Assembly: GCA_039812705.1 (NCBI GenBank)
Contig: JBDIBA010000056.1
Span: forward strand, 1-6,212
DNA from: JBDIBA01 sp039812705
Lineage (GTDB): Bacteria > Actinomycetota > Acidimicrobiia > Acidimicrobiales > JBBSGY01
DNA: 6,212 nt
Reading direction: 5' to 3'
Below, piece after piece: positions 5,517-6,212 of the stretch (position 1 is the stretch's first letter; every line of letters starts with the position of its first letter). Made by a program: the position numbers and the translations under genes. The notes under the pieces are model-generated. The model had not been told where the DNA came from and did no database searches. It saw only the letters and a list, made by a program, of their open reading frames with translations.

Positions 5517-5533
5517 CGACTCGCTAGTCTGAA

Positions 5534-5570
5534 GCAACCATCGGGACGACTCGTCGTCTGGACTTGTTGC
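5534..5570 (+). terminator. Imperfect hairpin after whiG, possible weak terminator
   Basis: An inner inverted repeat GACGAC-TC-GTCGTC (5545-5558) is flanked by an outer pair GCAAC (5534-5538) and GTTGC (5566-5570). No T tract follows. It sits 17 bases after the whiG stop and could end or trim the whiG transcript, or shape the leader of the next gene. The two helices are not continuous, so the call is weak. Confidence 0.3.
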
Positions 5571-5633
5571 CTGACAGTTGCACCCGTTTATCGCTTCCCC
5601 CTTTTGGCTTGACTCGAAAGAAGGTCAAGGAAC

Positions 5634-6212
5634 GTGTTTTCACGTTTGCGTTGGGGGAGTCCCGCTTCCACCAAATCCGTCTTGTTCATCGCTGTTCAAC
5701 TGGTGCTGGCGTCTTGTGTCACATTTCTCGCACAAGGTTCTGCATCTGCGCTGCCTCGAGTGGGTGCGTACCAACTACCTGTCACCGCGCCGATAACGGA
5801 TTACTTCCGTCAACCGGTCACCAAGTACAGCGCTGGCAATCGCGGCGTTGAGTTCTCGACACCGGTCGGTAGCGATGTTGTTGCGTCAAATGCTGGAACG
5901 GTCGTGTTTGCAGGCAAGGTCGCCGGCACCACGTACTTGGTGATTGTTCACGACGATGGTTTGCGCACTACGTACGGCAACTTGTCGTCAATGTCAGCCA
6001 CCCAAGGCGAGAAAGTTTCAGCAGGCCAACGCATTGGATCCTCGGCGCCAAGTTTTTTCTTCGGTGTTCGCGATGGCGAGAACTACCTCGATCCGTTGTC
6101 ATTAATTGGGAACCGCGTTCAACTTGTTGACCTGAAGGCTGCCTCTGTAGGTGCCGTGCAAGCAAGCCCGGCTCAACAAGCCATCAAGCAACAAGCCATC
6201 AAGCAACAAGCC
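5634..6212 (+). CDS. Exported LytM/M23-family protein, predicted inactive; 3' end beyond the window
   Basis: The frame runs from GTG 5634 to the last base without a stop (193 codons seen). AGAAGGT (5619-5625) lies upstream of the GTG. Residues 1-39 look like a signal peptide: basic start (R4, R6, K14), hydrophobic core 15-33 and an ASA cleavage site before L40; LASC (25-28) also resembles a lipobox. Residues about 50-160 follow the M23/LytM fold: NRGVEFSTPVGSDVVAS, GTVVFAGKVAG, GLRTTYGNLS, VSAGQRIG, FFGVRDGENYLDPLSL. The normal HxxxD, HL and HxH residues are replaced: N69, E73, N116, S140 and F142. It therefore probably cannot bind zinc or cut peptidoglycan, and may act as a regulator or scaffold, as EnvC and NlpD do in E. 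coli. The tail is Gln/Ala-rich with QQAIK repeats. An M23 protein after whiG and before rpsB is the usual actinobacterial order. Confidence 0.85.
   Translation, partial: MFSRLRWGSPASTKSVLFIAVQLVLASCVTFLAQGSASALPRVGAYQLPVTAPITDYFRQPVTKYSAGNRGVEFSTPVGSDVVASNAGTVVFAGKVAGTTYLVIVHDDGLRTTYGNLSSMSATQGEKVSAGQRIGSSAPSFFFGVRDGENYLDPLSLIGNRVQLVDLKAASVGAVQASPAQQAIKQQAIKQQA
6174..6212 (+). repeat. 15-bp tandem repeat, about 2.6 copies, running off the window
   Basis: CAACAAGCCATCAAG occurs at 6174-6188 and 6189-6203 with no mismatch, and a partial third copy (CAACAAGCC) fills 6204-6212. It is in frame with the exported protein and encodes QQAIK units. The total copy number is unknown because the window ends inside it. 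Confidence 0.9.

Noticed and set aside
5564..5592. TTGTTG - 17 bases - TTTATC as a promoter of the exported protein
   Set aside because: The -10 match is poor (no TAnnnT pattern), so I did not list it as a feature.
5789..5796. Exact GCCGATAA, the FliA/WhiG -10 consensus
   Set aside because: It lies inside the exported-protein coding sequence (codons for APIT) and no TAAA occurs about 15 bases upstream (the bases there are TACC), so it is most likely chance.
5564..5851. Two plus-strand frames (from 5564 and 5578) after whiG
   Set aside because: They are out of frame with the M23-like protein, which has a ribosome-binding site, a signal peptide and a conserved domain.

Overview
The window carries a run of housekeeping genes typical of an actinobacterial chromosome. 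The clearest markers are a WhiG-type sigma factor, the small DUF2469 protein that is almost confined to Actinobacteria, and the order rplS - DUF2469 - yraN - yifB - dprA - whiG - M23-family protein, which matches the neighbourhood seen in Streptomyces and Mycobacterium. Base composition is moderate by eye (around the mid-50s % G+C, not computed), lower than in streptomycetes or mycobacteria. This suggests a smaller-genome, perhaps aquatic, lineage, but the species cannot be named. No transposon, phage, tRNA, rRNA or CRISPR array is visible.

Layout. Positions 2-346 hold the 3' part of an unrecognised gene, closed by a long perfect hairpin terminator (364-402). rplS (ribosomal protein L19, 516-863) follows with its own leader. 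DUF2469 (921-1220) and yraN (about 1189-1569) are tightly packed and overlap. The lepB and rnhB genes usually found between rplS and DUF2469 are absent. A small zinc-ribbon-like gene lies on the minus strand (1581-1805), convergent with yraN, and has a good candidate leaderless promoter. The 152-base divergent gap (1806-1957) contains a perfect 12-bp palindrome and a possible 19-codon, cysteine-rich upstream ORF that ends on the ribosome-binding site of yifB. yifB (1958-3457) and dprA (3454-4560) overlap by ATGA and are surely co-transcribed. whiG (4719-5516) follows after a 158-base gap. The last gene (5634 to the window end) encodes an exported LytM/M23-like protein and is cut inside a 15-bp tandem repeat.

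How the genes work together. L19 serves translation. YifB and DprA are relatives of proteins that handle incoming single-stranded DNA in transformation and recombination, and YraN has a nuclease-like fold. WhiG directs RNA polymerase to a specialised regulon (sporulation in Streptomyces, flagella for its FliA relatives), and the exported protein belongs to the cell-wall family.

The most interesting points are: a FliA/WhiG-type promoter signature directly upstream of whiG, suggesting self-activation; an M23-family domain that appears to have lost all its zinc and catalytic residues; and the polycysteine upstream ORF before yifB. I found no complete novel system.
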